Under the pieces are notes generated by a model. The model did no database searches, was not told the origin of the DNA, and was given only the letters and a program-made list of their open reading frames with translations. A stretch of 64,000 nt of DNA from Acuticoccus yangtzensis. GTDB taxonomy: Bacteria > Pseudomonadota > Alphaproteobacteria > Rhizobiales > Amorphaceae. The stretch covers positions 186,001 through 250,000 of the forward strand of contig NZ_MJUX01000005.1 of the NCBI RefSeq assembly GCF_001927245.1, given 5' to 3'. Below, piece after piece: positions 46,681-55,136 of the stretch; the stretch's first letter is position 1; each line of letters opens with the position of its first letter. The translations under genes and the position numbers were made by a program.

Positions 46681-47517
46681 ATGACCCAGAAGACGATCGT
46701 CATGACCGGGGCCGCGGGCGGTGTCGGTACACTGCTGCGCCCTCGCCTCGCCGGCCGCTACAACCTCGTCCTGTCCGACCGCGGCCCCGCCCCGGACGAT
46801 CTGCGCCCCACTGAGCGCTGGGTCACCGCCGACCTCACCGACCCCGCCAGCCTCGCTCCGCTGATGGCGGGCGCCGACGGTCTCATCCACCTCGGCGGCT
46901 ATTCGATCGAGGCGGACTGGGACACCGTCGCCGCGCCCAACATCATCGGCCTTCAGAACATCATGGCGGCGGCGCGGGACGCCGGCACCGAGCGGGTGAT
47001 CTTCGCCTCGTCCAACCACGCGGTCGGCTTCTACCCGCGCACCCGGCGCATCGGCACCGACGAGGCGGTGCGGCCGGACTCCTTCTACGGCGTCTCCAAG
47101 GCGTTCGGCGAAGCGCTGTGCTCCTTCTATGCCGACAAGTTCGCGATGCGCTGCATGTCGATCCGCATCGGCAACATCGCCGAGCGCCCGGCCGACAAAC
47201 GCCGCCTCGCCATCTGGCAGCACCCGGACGACCTCGCCCAGCTCATCACCATCGGCCTCGAGCATCCGGACATCCACCACGCCATCGTCTACGGCGCGTC
47301 CCACAACGAGCGGGCGTGGTGGGACAACGGAGCCGCACTCGCGCTCGGCTACCGGCCGGAGCACAGCGCCGAGGATCACGTGGACCACGCGATGGCCGAG
47401 CAGGCGAAGCTGGGACCGAACGCCGTCGGCGACCTCTTTCAGGGCGGCACCTTCTGCGCGGCGGACTTTTCCGGCGACGTGACCCGCAGCCTGAACGCCA
47501 GGCTGCCGCGCCCTTGA
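46681..47517 (+). CDS. udh: NAD-dependent uronate dehydrogenase-like SDR
   Basis: The 278-residue protein is an extended-type SDR with TGAAGGVGTLLRPRLAG near 9-25, IFASSNHAVGFYPRTRRIG near 107-125, and the catalytic YGVSKAFGE (Tyr-x3-Lys) near 138-146. The segment GASHNERAWWDNGAALALGY and C-terminal FQGGTF match uronate dehydrogenase, which oxidises glucuronate or galacturonate to the aldarolactone with NAD. GAAGAGG lies before the ATG. The following transporter, mutarotase and aldehyde dehydrogenase make a sugar-acid pathway plausible. Confidence 0.85.
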   Translation: MTQKTIVMTGAAGGVGTLLRPRLAGRYNLVLSDRGPAPDDLRPTERWVTADLTDPASLAPLMAGADGLIHLGGYSIEADWDTVAAPNIIGLQNIMAAARDAGTERVIFASSNHAVGFYPRTRRIGTDEAVRPDSFYGVSKAFGEALCSFYADKFAMRCMSIRIGNIAERPADKRRLAIWQHPDDLAQLITIGLEHPDIHHAIVYGASHNERAWWDNGAALALGYRPEHSAEDHVDHAMAEQAKLGPNAVGDLFQGGTFCAADFSGDVTRSLNARLPRP

Positions 47518-47626
47518 CCAGCCCTGCGCGCGGGCGGGGCGGACCGGCCCGCCGGTGGGCCGACGTGCGCCGGTCGGCCGCCGCCCGCGCTCACCCCGGC
47601 GCCCCTCACACGATGACACGGACCCG

Positions 47627-48289
47627 ATGAGCCTCTCGTCCAGCCTCGCCGCCGCAGCGCCCGATGTCGCGACCCTCGCCGTGTTCGTCCCCGCCGCGGC
47701 CCTCGTCGCGTCGACGCCGGGCGCCAACAACCTGCTGGCGCTCAGCTACGGCATGCAGGCCGGGTTCGTGTCCACCGTGGTCAGCCTCGCCGGACGCATG
47801 GCGGCCTTCTCCATCCTCATCGCCCTGGTGGCGCTCGGCTTCGGCGCGCTGATCGCCACCTCCCACACCGCCTTCGTCGCCCTCAAGTGGGCGGGCGTGG
47901 CCTATCTCGTGTGGATCGGCCTTACCATGTGGCGCGCGCCGGTCGAGGAGGCGACGCCCGAGGAGGCGCGCGCGGCCGCCATGGTCCCGCCATGGCAGCT
48001 CGCCCGCAGTGCCTTCTGGGTGGCGATGATGAACCCCAAGTCCATCCTCATCTTCACCGCCTTCGTGCCGCAGTTCGTCAGCCCCGGCGCGGGGAACGCG
48101 ACGCTGTCCTTCGCCGTCTTGAGCGCGTTCTACCTCGTCTTCGAGTTCTCGTTCGCTGCCCTTTATGCCGCCGCGGGGACCCTCCTGCGCCGCTTCGCCA
48201 TGACGGCGGCACGGCGCCGTATCGCCAATCGCATCACCGGCGGCATGATGCTGAGCGCCGCCGGCCTTCTCGCCGCAACCCAAAGGTAG
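47627..48289 (+). CDS. LysE/RhtB family amino-acid exporter
   Basis: The 220-residue protein has six predicted helices and the family start with ASTPGANNLLALSYGMQAG near 28-46, followed by LKWAGVAYLVWIGLTMWR and FWVAMMNPKSILIFTAFVPQF near 127-147. LysE/RhtB proteins export amino acids or related small molecules. The ATG at 47627 has a poor ribosome-binding site. It lies between uronate dehydrogenase and aldose 1-epimerase genes, 4 nt before the latter. Confidence 0.92.
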   Translation: MSLSSSLAAAAPDVATLAVFVPAAALVASTPGANNLLALSYGMQAGFVSTVVSLAGRMAAFSILIALVALGFGALIATSHTAFVALKWAGVAYLVWIGLTMWRAPVEEATPEEARAAAMVPPWQLARSAFWVAMMNPKSILIFTAFVPQFVSPGAGNATLSFAVLSAFYLVFEFSFAALYAAAGTLLRRFAMTAARRRIANRITGGMMLSAAGLLAATQR

Positions 48290-48293
48290 CGCC

Positions 48294-49259
48294 ATGACCA
48301 TCGACGTGTTCGGACACCACAACGGCACCCCGGTCCTGCGAGCCACACTCGTCTCGGACGCGGCCACGGTGTCCCTCATCTCCTATGGCGCGGCGGTGCA
48401 GAGCTGGCTCGTCCACGGGCCGAACGGGCCGATGCAGGCCACCCTCGGCTTCGACACCTTCGCGCCCTATCCCGAATGGTCGCGCTCCTTCGGCGTCATC
48501 GCCGGCCGGATCGCCAACCGCGTGCGCGACGGACGCTTCCACCTCGACGGCGTCGCCTACCAGCTCGACCAGAACGAGGGGCGCAACCACCTGCACGGCG
48601 GCAGCGAGGGCCTCGGCAACCGCCTCTGGAGCCTTGAATCGGACGGCCGCGCCGCGCGTCTCACCTACACCAGCCCGGACGGCCACATGGGCTATCCGGG
48701 CACCGTGCACTTCACCGTGGACGTGGTGCTCGACGGGCCGACGCTGACGTTCGAGATGACCGGCGTTCCGGACCGGCCGACGCCGATCGCGCTCGCCCAA
48801 CACTCCTACTACAATCTCGGCGGCCCGGCGGCGGAACACGTCCTCCACATCCTCGCGCAAGACATCACCGTGACGGACGCCGCCAATGTATCGACCGGCG
48901 AGCTCGCCCCGGTCGCGGGGACCGAGTACGACTTCCTCACCCCCCGCCCGATCGGCGACATGGAGCTCGACGCGAACTTCTGCCTCGCCGAGCGCGCGCC
49001 GGCAGCGACCCTCTCCGGGCGGGACATGACGCTGGTCCTATCCACCGATCGTCCGGGGCTGCAGGCCTACAACTCCGTCACGCTGCCGCAGATCCCGGTG
49101 CCGGGGCTCGGCGGCGCGATGTACGGTCCTTTCCACGCCGTCGCCCTGGAGGCGCAGGATTGGCCGGACGCGGTGAACCACGACACCTTCCCGAACATCA
49201 TCGCGACGCCGGATCGCCCTTACCGGCAGACGACGTCGATCACGATCAACCCGCGCTGA
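48294..49259 (+). CDS. galM: aldose 1-epimerase (mutarotase)
   Basis: The 321-residue protein has GVIAGRIANRVRDGRF near 67-82, QNEGRNHLHGGSEGL near 93-107 with a catalytic His, AQHSYYNLGG near 166-175 with the second His, and a C-terminal Glu in VALEAQDWPDAVNH near 283-296. GalM interconverts alpha and beta anomers of sugars. It starts 4 nt after the LysE stop and likely shares its transcript with uronate dehydrogenase, where it would speed sugar opening. Confidence 0.95.
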   Translation: MTIDVFGHHNGTPVLRATLVSDAATVSLISYGAAVQSWLVHGPNGPMQATLGFDTFAPYPEWSRSFGVIAGRIANRVRDGRFHLDGVAYQLDQNEGRNHLHGGSEGLGNRLWSLESDGRAARLTYTSPDGHMGYPGTVHFTVDVVLDGPTLTFEMTGVPDRPTPIALAQHSYYNLGGPAAEHVLHILAQDITVTDAANVSTGELAPVAGTEYDFLTPRPIGDMELDANFCLAERAPAATLSGRDMTLVLSTDRPGLQAYNSVTLPQIPVPGLGGAMYGPFHAVALEAQDWPDAVNHDTFPNIIATPDRPYRQTTSITINPR

Positions 49260-49413
49260 GCCGGGCCCTGCACCACAAGGCGATGAACCGGGCGGCAAAT
49301 TCGCGTCGCCTTGCATCACATCTTTGCGTCCGCTACCTCGATAGGAGCCGACAGCAGAACACTAATACATTTGTCGGTCCCGCGTCAGGGAACCGGAGCG
49401 AGGCAGCATCACC

Positions 49414-50853
49414 ATGGACACCTTCAGCAACCTGATCGGCGGCGAGTGGACGCCTTCGTCCGACGTCACCGAGAACATCAACCCGTCCAACACCGACGAC
49501 GTGATCGGCACCTATGCCCGTGGCAGCGCCGCCGACGCCGAAGCCGCCATCGCCGCCGCCAAGACCGCCTTCCCGGCCTGGTCGCGCACCAACGTGATGG
49601 CGCGCCACAACATCCTGAAGGCCGCCGCCGCCGAGATCTTCGCCCGCTCCAAGGAGCTGGGTGACCTCCTCGCGCGCGAAGAGGGCAAGACGCTGGCCGA
49701 AGGCATCGGCGAAGCCGGGCGCGCCGGTCAGATCTTCGAGTTCTTCGCCGGTGAGTGCCTGCGTCTCGCGGGCGAGAAGCTCCCCTCCATCCGCCCCGGC
49801 GTCGACATCGAGATCACCCGCGAGCCGATGGGCGTGGTGGGCATGATCACGCCGTGGAACTTCCCCATCGCGATCCCCGCGTGGAAGCTCGCCCCGGCGC
49901 TTTGCTACGGCAACACCGTCGTCATGAAGCCCGCCGAGCTGACGCCGGGCTGCGCCTGGGCGCTCGCCGACATCCTGAAGCGTGCTGGTCTGCCGGACGG
50001 CGTCTTCAACCTCGTCATGGGCAAGGGCTCGGTTGTGGGTGAGGCGATCCTCTCCTCGCCGGACGTGGCGGCCGTCTCCTTCACCGGCTCGGTCGGCACC
50101 GGCAAGCACGTCGCCATGAAGTGCACCGAGACGATGAAGAAGTTCCAGCTCGAGATGGGCGGCAAGAACCCCGCCATTGTGCTGGACGACGCCGACCTCG
50201 ACGTCGCCGTCGGGGCGTGCCTCAACTCGGCCTTCTTCTCCACCGGCCAGCGCTGCACCGCCTCCTCCCGCCTCATCGTGACGGAAGGCATCCACGACAA
50301 GTTCGTGGCCGCGATGATCGAGAAGCTGAAGGCCACCACCGTGGACGACGCCCGCAAGGACGGCACCCACATCGGCCCCGTGGTCGACCAGAAGCAGCTC
50401 GACACGGACATGAAATACATCGAGATCGGCCGCGGCGAGGACGGGGCGAAGCTCGCCTGGGGCGGTGAGCGCCTCAACCGCGGAACGCCCGGCTTCTACC
50501 TGCAGCCCGCCCTCTTCACCGAGACCACCAACGACATGCGCATCAACCGCGAGGAGATCTTCGGTCCCGTCGCGTCGGTGATCCGCGTGAAGGACTATGA
50601 CGAGGCGCTCAGCGTCGCCAACGACACCGCCTTCGGCCTGTCGGCGGGCATTTGCACCACGTCGCTGAAATATGCCTCGCACTTCAAGGCCAACAGCCAG
50701 GCGGGCATGGTGATGGTGAACCTGCCGACCGCCGGTGTGGACCCGCACGTCCCGTTCGGCGGGCGCAAGGGCTCGTCCTACGGGCCGCGCGAGCAGGGCC
50801 GCTACGCCGCCGAGTTCTACACCACCGTCAAAACCGCCTACACGATGGCCTGA
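49414..50853 (+). CDS. NAD(P)-dependent aldehyde dehydrogenase, 2-oxoglutarate-semialdehyde dehydrogenase-like
   Basis: The 479-residue protein has MITPWNFPIAIPAWKLAPAL near 145-164, FTGSVGTGKHVA near 226, the general base in LEMGGKNPAIVL near 249, and the catalytic Cys in FFSTGQRCTASSRLIV near 276-291. Its closest functional group by motif is 2,5-dioxovalerate/alpha-ketoglutaric semialdehyde dehydrogenase, the last step of oxidative sugar-acid degradation, which agrees with the uronate dehydrogenase upstream. Substrate remains inferred; succinate-semialdehyde is an alternative. Confidence 0.88.
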   Translation: MDTFSNLIGGEWTPSSDVTENINPSNTDDVIGTYARGSAADAEAAIAAAKTAFPAWSRTNVMARHNILKAAAAEIFARSKELGDLLAREEGKTLAEGIGEAGRAGQIFEFFAGECLRLAGEKLPSIRPGVDIEITREPMGVVGMITPWNFPIAIPAWKLAPALCYGNTVVMKPAELTPGCAWALADILKRAGLPDGVFNLVMGKGSVVGEAILSSPDVAAVSFTGSVGTGKHVAMKCTETMKKFQLEMGGKNPAIVLDDADLDVAVGACLNSAFFSTGQRCTASSRLIVTEGIHDKFVAAMIEKLKATTVDDARKDGTHIGPVVDQKQLDTDMKYIEIGRGEDGAKLAWGGERLNRGTPGFYLQPALFTETTNDMRINREEIFGPVASVIRVKDYDEALSVANDTAFGLSAGICTTSLKYASHFKANSQAGMVMVNLPTAGVDPHVPFGGRKGSSYGPREQGRYAAEFYTTVKTAYTMA

Positions 50854-50857
50854 CCCG

Positions 50858-51619
50858 ATGACCGATGCTGAACGCCTCGCCGCCGCCTTTGTGAGCGGCG
50901 GCCCCCTCACCGCGCTCGACAACCCGCCCGCCGACACCGACGCCGCCTACGCCATCCAGGATGCGATGCGCGAAAAGCTCGGCAAGCCGATCGTCGGCTG
51001 GAAGCTGGCGCAGACGATGCCGCCGGCGATGAAGGCCGCCGGGCTCACCGAGCCGACCGTGTCGCCGCTGATGGACGGGATGATCTTCCCGGACGGCACC
51101 GTGTTCGGGCCGGACCGCTTCCTGTCGCCGGAGGCCGAGGCCGAAGTGGTGCTGGAGCTTTCCGCCGACCTTCCCGGCCCTGCCACGGCCGACGAGGTGC
51201 GCGCCGCCTGCGCCGGCTACCGCCTCGCCATCGAGATGGCCGACAGCCGCTATGCGGACAAGCCGTCCATGGGCGCCAAGGCGGTGATCGCGGACATGAA
51301 CTCGTCCAACGCGCTCGTCATCGGCGAATTGCGCCCGGTGGCCGAGGTGCCTGAGGTGGCGACGGGCAAGCTGTCACTGAAGCTCGGCGACGGGACGATC
51401 CTGGAGCCGCTCGGCGCCGACTGGCGGCCGGACCCCTTCCAGGTGGTGGCCTTCCTGTCGGAGTTCTGCGCCCGGCGCGGTCTGCCGCTGAAGGCGGGCG
51501 CGGTGATCACCACCGGCACCCACACCAAGCCGACCCGCACCGGCCCCGGCAGCGTCGTCGCCAGCTTCGAGGGTTTCGGCACGGTGTCGTGCGAGTTCCC
51601 GGCTCTACGCGGCGCCTGA
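50858..51619 (+). CDS. 2-keto-4-pentenoate hydratase / FAH-like enzyme
   Basis: The 253-residue protein has AYAIQDAMREKLGKPIVGWKLAQT near 28-51 (in two parts), FLSPEAEAEVVLEL with the metal-binding Glu-x-Glu near 88-101, and GAVITTGTHTKPTRTGPGS near 212-230. These match the hydratase/decarboxylase branch of the fumarylacetoacetate hydrolase superfamily. The start is 4 nt after the aldehyde dehydrogenase stop. It may dehydrate or hydrate a keto-deoxy sugar acid, or belong to an unrelated meta-cleavage pathway; the context favours the former. Confidence 0.85.
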   Translation: MTDAERLAAAFVSGGPLTALDNPPADTDAAYAIQDAMREKLGKPIVGWKLAQTMPPAMKAAGLTEPTVSPLMDGMIFPDGTVFGPDRFLSPEAEAEVVLELSADLPGPATADEVRAACAGYRLAIEMADSRYADKPSMGAKAVIADMNSSNALVIGELRPVAEVPEVATGKLSLKLGDGTILEPLGADWRPDPFQVVAFLSEFCARRGLPLKAGAVITTGTHTKPTRTGPGSVVASFEGFGTVSCEFPALRGA

Positions 51620-51638
51620 CCGGCCCCGCACCCGCAAC

Positions 51639-52532
51639 CTACGCGGGGCGCTCCGGCGCCCCTTTTCTATTGGGCGCCTTCCTTTCGGGCGCCGCCTTCC
51701 GCCCTGTGCGCCTGGCCGACGGCTTCGGCGCGGCCATGATGCTCGCCGCGCCGAAGGTCTCGGCCATCAGCGCCACGTCACCCGCGTAGAGGTCCGCCAC
51801 GGTGCGCCACAGGGCGGCGTCGTAGAGGGTCGCGGGATCGGCGATCTCCCCCGCCGCGCGGGCATTCAGCAGCGTCAGCGGCGGCGTGTCCGGCCCGTAG
51901 GCGTCGCTCTTCGTCAGATGGGCCGTGCCGTGGCGCGTCAGGTCCCGCGCGTCCACCACGTCGAGGCCGATTCGCGCCTTCAACCGGGCGCGGGCGGCGG
52001 CGAAATCGGCGAGGTCGAAGAGGTCGTCATAGGCGCCATAGACGAGAAAGTCTGTCTGCGGGCGCCAATGCTCGTCCGCCTCGCGCATCTTCGGTGCGGC
52101 GAGCGCCTCCACGAAGGCGCGAAAGGTCATCTCCTCCGGCTCGACCGTGCGCCCCATCGCTTCATAGAGGCGCCACAGCGGCGGGTAGCGGCCGACGATC
52201 TTGTCGAGATAGCAGCTCGCCAGCCGCCGGAAGGGACAGCGCAGGACGGCAAAGGCGTAGTCCGCGGTGAGCAGCCACTCGAAACTCGCCTGGAATGTGC
52301 GGTTGTTGAGGTGGATCCAGGTGTGCGCCTCGGGCCCCGCGATCGCCCCGTTGGCGATGGCGAGCGACAGGCGCAGCGTCGAGCAGCCGTTCTTGGGGAT
52401 GAACGAGTAGACGGCGCGGGACGGCGCCACCATCAGCGCGTAGCGGGCTGCGAACTGGTGCGCCTCGTTGGCCGCCAGCGCGCCGGGGGCCGCCGCATGG
52501 CGCAGCGGGCGCGCTGGGGCCGGCGCACTCAC
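51639..52532 (-). CDS. sulfotransferase family protein (Sulfotransfer_2-like)
   Basis: The 297-residue protein starts at GTG 52532, whose GTGA overlaps the trmJ stop by 4 nt. It has the 5'-phosphosulfate loop YSFIPKNGCSTLRLSLAI near 43-60 and the 3'-phosphate-binding-type segment FAVLRCPFRRLASCYLDKIVG near 95-115 (in two parts). These are carbohydrate-sulfotransferase hallmarks. The C-terminal 20 residues are highly basic (RRTGRKAAPERKAPNRKG). The acceptor is unknown; this is the second sulfotransferase in the window. Confidence 0.82.
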   Translation of the reverse strand: MSAPAPARPLRHAAAPGALAANEAHQFAARYALMVAPSRAVYSFIPKNGCSTLRLSLAIANGAIAGPEAHTWIHLNNRTFQASFEWLLTADYAFAVLRCPFRRLASCYLDKIVGRYPPLWRLYEAMGRTVEPEEMTFRAFVEALAAPKMREADEHWRPQTDFLVYGAYDDLFDLADFAAARARLKARIGLDVVDARDLTRHGTAHLTKSDAYGPDTPPLTLLNARAAGEIADPATLYDAALWRTVADLYAGDVALMAETFGAASIMAAPKPSARRTGRKAAPERKAPNRKGAPERPA

Positions 52533-53293
52533 GCCGCGTCGTCCCCGCCGCGCTTCGAGCCGGGGGCGAGGTGGTTGAGGACGCCGCGCAGGGTACGCAC
52601 CTGCTGCCGGTCCCACCTGGCATCGGACAGGATGTTGAGGAGGTTGCGCTCCATCCGCTCCGCCATCCCCTCCGGTCGAAAATAGCCGGACGGCTTCAAC
52701 AGACCGGTCAGATGCTGCCACAGCCCGGCGATCTCCTCGCGCGTGGCGGGCGGCTGGGCGGGCTCCGGCGCGGCGGGGGCCGAACACGCAACGCGGCGCC
52801 ACTCGTAGGACATGAGCAGCACCGACTGGGCGATGTTGAGCGAGGCGAACTCGGGATCCACCGGGAACGTCACGATGATCGTCGCCGCGGCCACCTCCTC
52901 GTTCTGCAGACCCCACCGCTCGCGCCCGAACATGATCCCCGTGCGTCCGGCGGCACTTTCGCGCACAAGCTCGGCAAGGCCGTCCTCCGGCCCCTCGACG
53001 CGCTTCGTCATGTCGCGCGGGCGCCGCGTGGTGGCGATCACGAAGGAGAGGTCCGCGATCGCCTCGTCCAAGGTGTCGTAGACGGTGGCGTTGTCGATCA
53101 CATGGGACGCGCCGGACGATGCGGCGCGGGCGCGCTCGTTCGGCCAGCCGTCACGCGGAGCGACGAGGCGCAGGTCCGTCACGCCGAAGTTGGCCATGGC
53201 ACGCGCGGCGGTGCCGATGTTCTCGCCGAGCTGCGGCTCGACCAGAATGATGGCAGGGGGTGAGACTATAGTATCGGGCTGAACTTCCGTCAT
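52529..53293 (-). CDS. trmJ: tRNA (cytidine/uridine-2'-O-)-methyltransferase TrmJ
   Basis: The 254-residue protein has the SpoU knot motifs: [22 protein letters not shown] near 23-44 (in two parts), [15 protein letters not shown] near 120-134 and [19 protein letters not shown] near 148-166. The helical C-terminal extension is typical of TrmJ, which methylates position 32 of tRNAs using SAM. The start is placed at ATG 53293; ATGs at 53302 and 53305 are equally possible. A sulfotransferase gene overlaps its stop. Confidence 0.93.
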   Translation of the reverse strand: MTEVQPDTIVSPPAIILVEPQLGENIGTAARAMANFGVTDLRLVAPRDGWPNERARAASSGASHVIDNATVYDTLDEAIADLSFVIATTRRPRDMTKRVEGPEDGLAELVRESAAGRTGIMFGRERWGLQNEEVAAATIIVTFPVDPEFASLNIAQSVLLMSYEWRRVACSAPAAPEPAQPPATREEIAGLWQHLTGLLKPSGYFRPEGMAERMERNLLNILSDARWDRQQVRTLRGVLNHLAPGSKRGGDDAA

Positions 53294-53371
53294 GGCCTTC
53301 ATCATGCTAAGCCCCGCCACGGCTCCGCGAGAGTGTCGCGGCACGACCCTTCAAGAACACAAGGTCCCGGT

Positions 53372-54586
53372 ATGGCGAAGATCAAGGTGGCGAACCCCGT
53401 CGTTGAATTGGACGGGGACGAGATGACCCGCATCATCTGGCAGTACATCAAAGACAAGCTGATCCATCCCTACCTGGACATCGACCTCGAATATTACGAT
53501 CTCGGGATGGAGCATCGCGACGCCACGGACGACCAGGTCACCGTGGACGCCGCCAACGCCATCAAGCGTCACGGTGTCGGCGTCAAGTGCGCGACGATTA
53601 CGCCGGACGAGGCGCGGGTGGAAGAGTTTAATCTCAAGAAGATGTACCGTTCCCCGAACGGCACCATCCGCAACATCCTCGGCGGCGTCATCTTCCGCGA
53701 GCCGATCATCTGCCGCAACGTGCCCCGCCTGGTGCCGGGGTGGACGCAGCCGATCATCATCGGCCGCCACGCCTTCGGCGACCAGTACCGCGCGACCGAC
53801 TTCGTGGTCCCCGGCAAGGGCAAGCTGACCCTGACCTTCACGCCCGAGGACGGCGGCGAGGTCAAGGAATTCAACGTGTTCGACTTCCCGGGCGGCGGCG
53901 TCGCGATGGCGATGTACAACCTCGACGAGTCGATCAAAGACTTCGCCCGCGCCTCCATGAACTATGGCCTGATGCGCAAGGTTCCGGTCTACCTGTCGAC
54001 CAAGAACACCATCATGAAGGCCTATGACGGGCGCTTCAAAGACATCTTCCAGGCGATCTTCGACGCCGAATTCGCGGACCAGTTCAAGGCCGCCGGCATC
54101 ACCTACGAGCACCGCCTGATCGACGACATGGTGGCCTCCGCCATGAAGTGGTCCGGCGGCTACGTCTGGGCCTGCAAGAACTACGACGGCGACGTCCAGT
54201 CCGACACCGTGGCCCAGGGCTTCGGTTCGCTCGGCCTGATGACCTCCGTGCTGATGACGCCGGACGGTCAGACGGTGGAAGCGGAAGCCGCCCACGGCAC
54301 CGTGACGCGCCACTACCGCCAGCACCAGAAGGGGCAGGCGACGTCGACCAACTCCACCGCGTCGATCTTCGCCTGGTCCCGCGGCCTCGCCCACCGGGCC
54401 AAGCTCGACGACAACGACGATCTGAAGACCTTCGCCGACCAGCTCGAGAAGGCCACCGTCGGCTGCATCGAGGACGGCCACATGACGAAGGACCTCGCCC
54501 TCCTCGTCGGCGCCGATCAGAGCTGGGAATCGACCACCGGGTTCCTCAATTCGGTCTCCGACCGCCTGGCCAAGACGCTCGCCTGA
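53372..54586 (+). CDS. icd: NADP-dependent isocitrate dehydrogenase
   Basis: The 404-residue protein begins [21 protein letters not shown] and has [15 protein letters not shown] near 89-103 (substrate loop), [16 protein letters not shown] near 250-265 and [17 protein letters not shown] near 305-321 (NADP site). Length and motifs match the homodimeric eukaryotic-like NADP-IDH common in alphaproteobacteria. It makes 2-oxoglutarate and NADPH in the citric acid cycle. AAGG precedes the ATG at 53372. A strong terminator follows. Confidence 0.97.
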   Translation: MAKIKVANPVVELDGDEMTRIIWQYIKDKLIHPYLDIDLEYYDLGMEHRDATDDQVTVDAANAIKRHGVGVKCATITPDEARVEEFNLKKMYRSPNGTIRNILGGVIFREPIICRNVPRLVPGWTQPIIIGRHAFGDQYRATDFVVPGKGKLTLTFTPEDGGEVKEFNVFDFPGGGVAMAMYNLDESIKDFARASMNYGLMRKVPVYLSTKNTIMKAYDGRFKDIFQAIFDAEFADQFKAAGITYEHRLIDDMVASAMKWSGGYVWACKNYDGDVQSDTVAQGFGSLGLMTSVLMTPDGQTVEAEAAHGTVTRHYRQHQKGQATSTNSTASIFAWSRGLAHRAKLDDNDDLKTFADQLEKATVGCIEDGHMTKDLALLVGADQSWESTTGFLNSVSDRLAKTLA

Positions 54587-54639
54587 GGCGGCGCGAACGA
54601 CCGGCGGGCACCTCGCCCGCCCTATAAATTACGATGATT

Positions 54640-54667
54640 CGGCACGGGCGCTCCCCGTGCCGTTTTT
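54640..54667 (+). terminator. Rho-independent terminator of icd
   Basis: CGGCACGGG (54640-54648) and CCCGTGCCG (54654-54662) form a perfect 9-bp stem with a 5-nt loop, directly followed by TTTTT. It lies 54 nt after the icd stop. Confidence 0.93.
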
Positions 54668-54749
54668 CGTTGGGCCCCGCGCGGGATGGGCCGCCGCGCC
54701 GCAGCCCTCGCCCGCCGTTCCCTCCGCCCCGCGCCCCCGAGACACGCCG

Positions 54750-55109
54750 TTGTCCGTCATCCCCGTGCCGGTCGCCACGATCGGCCTCCTGATCGCCTCC
54801 AACGTCTTCATGACCTTCGCGTGGTACGGTCACCTAAAGTTCAAGACGGCGTCTCTCCTCATCGCCATCCTGGCGAGCTGGGGCATCGCGTTCTTCGAGT
54901 ATCTGCTGCAGGTGCCGGCGAACAGGATCGGCTACGGATACTTCAACGCCGCGCAGCTCAAAACCATCCAAGAGGTGATCACCCTCTCGGTCTTCATGAT
55001 CTTCTCCGCCTTCTACCTGGGCGAGCCGGTCAAGTGGAACCACGCGGTCGGCTTCACCCTGATCGCCGGCGGAGCGTGGTTCGTCTTCCAGGATTTTTCG
55101 GGACGTTGA
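54750..55109 (+). CDS. DUF486 family small membrane protein
   Basis: From a TTG at 54750 the product is 119 residues with four hydrophobic segments: VATIGLLIASNVFMTFAWYG, LLIAILASWGIAFFEYLL, VITLSVFMIFSAFYLG and AVGFTLIAGGAWFVFQ. SNVFMTFAWYGHLKFK and ASWGIAFFEYLLQVPANR are hallmark segments of DUF486, distantly like small multidrug-resistance transporters. The frame is open further upstream, but an earlier start would fall inside the icd terminator; a GTG at 54765 is the other choice. Confidence 0.87.
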   Translation: MSVIPVPVATIGLLIASNVFMTFAWYGHLKFKTASLLIAILASWGIAFFEYLLQVPANRIGYGYFNAAQLKTIQEVITLSVFMIFSAFYLGEPVKWNHAVGFTLIAGGAWFVFQDFSGR

Positions 55110-55136
55110 CGACGCGCGGGGCCGACGGGCGGCCCC

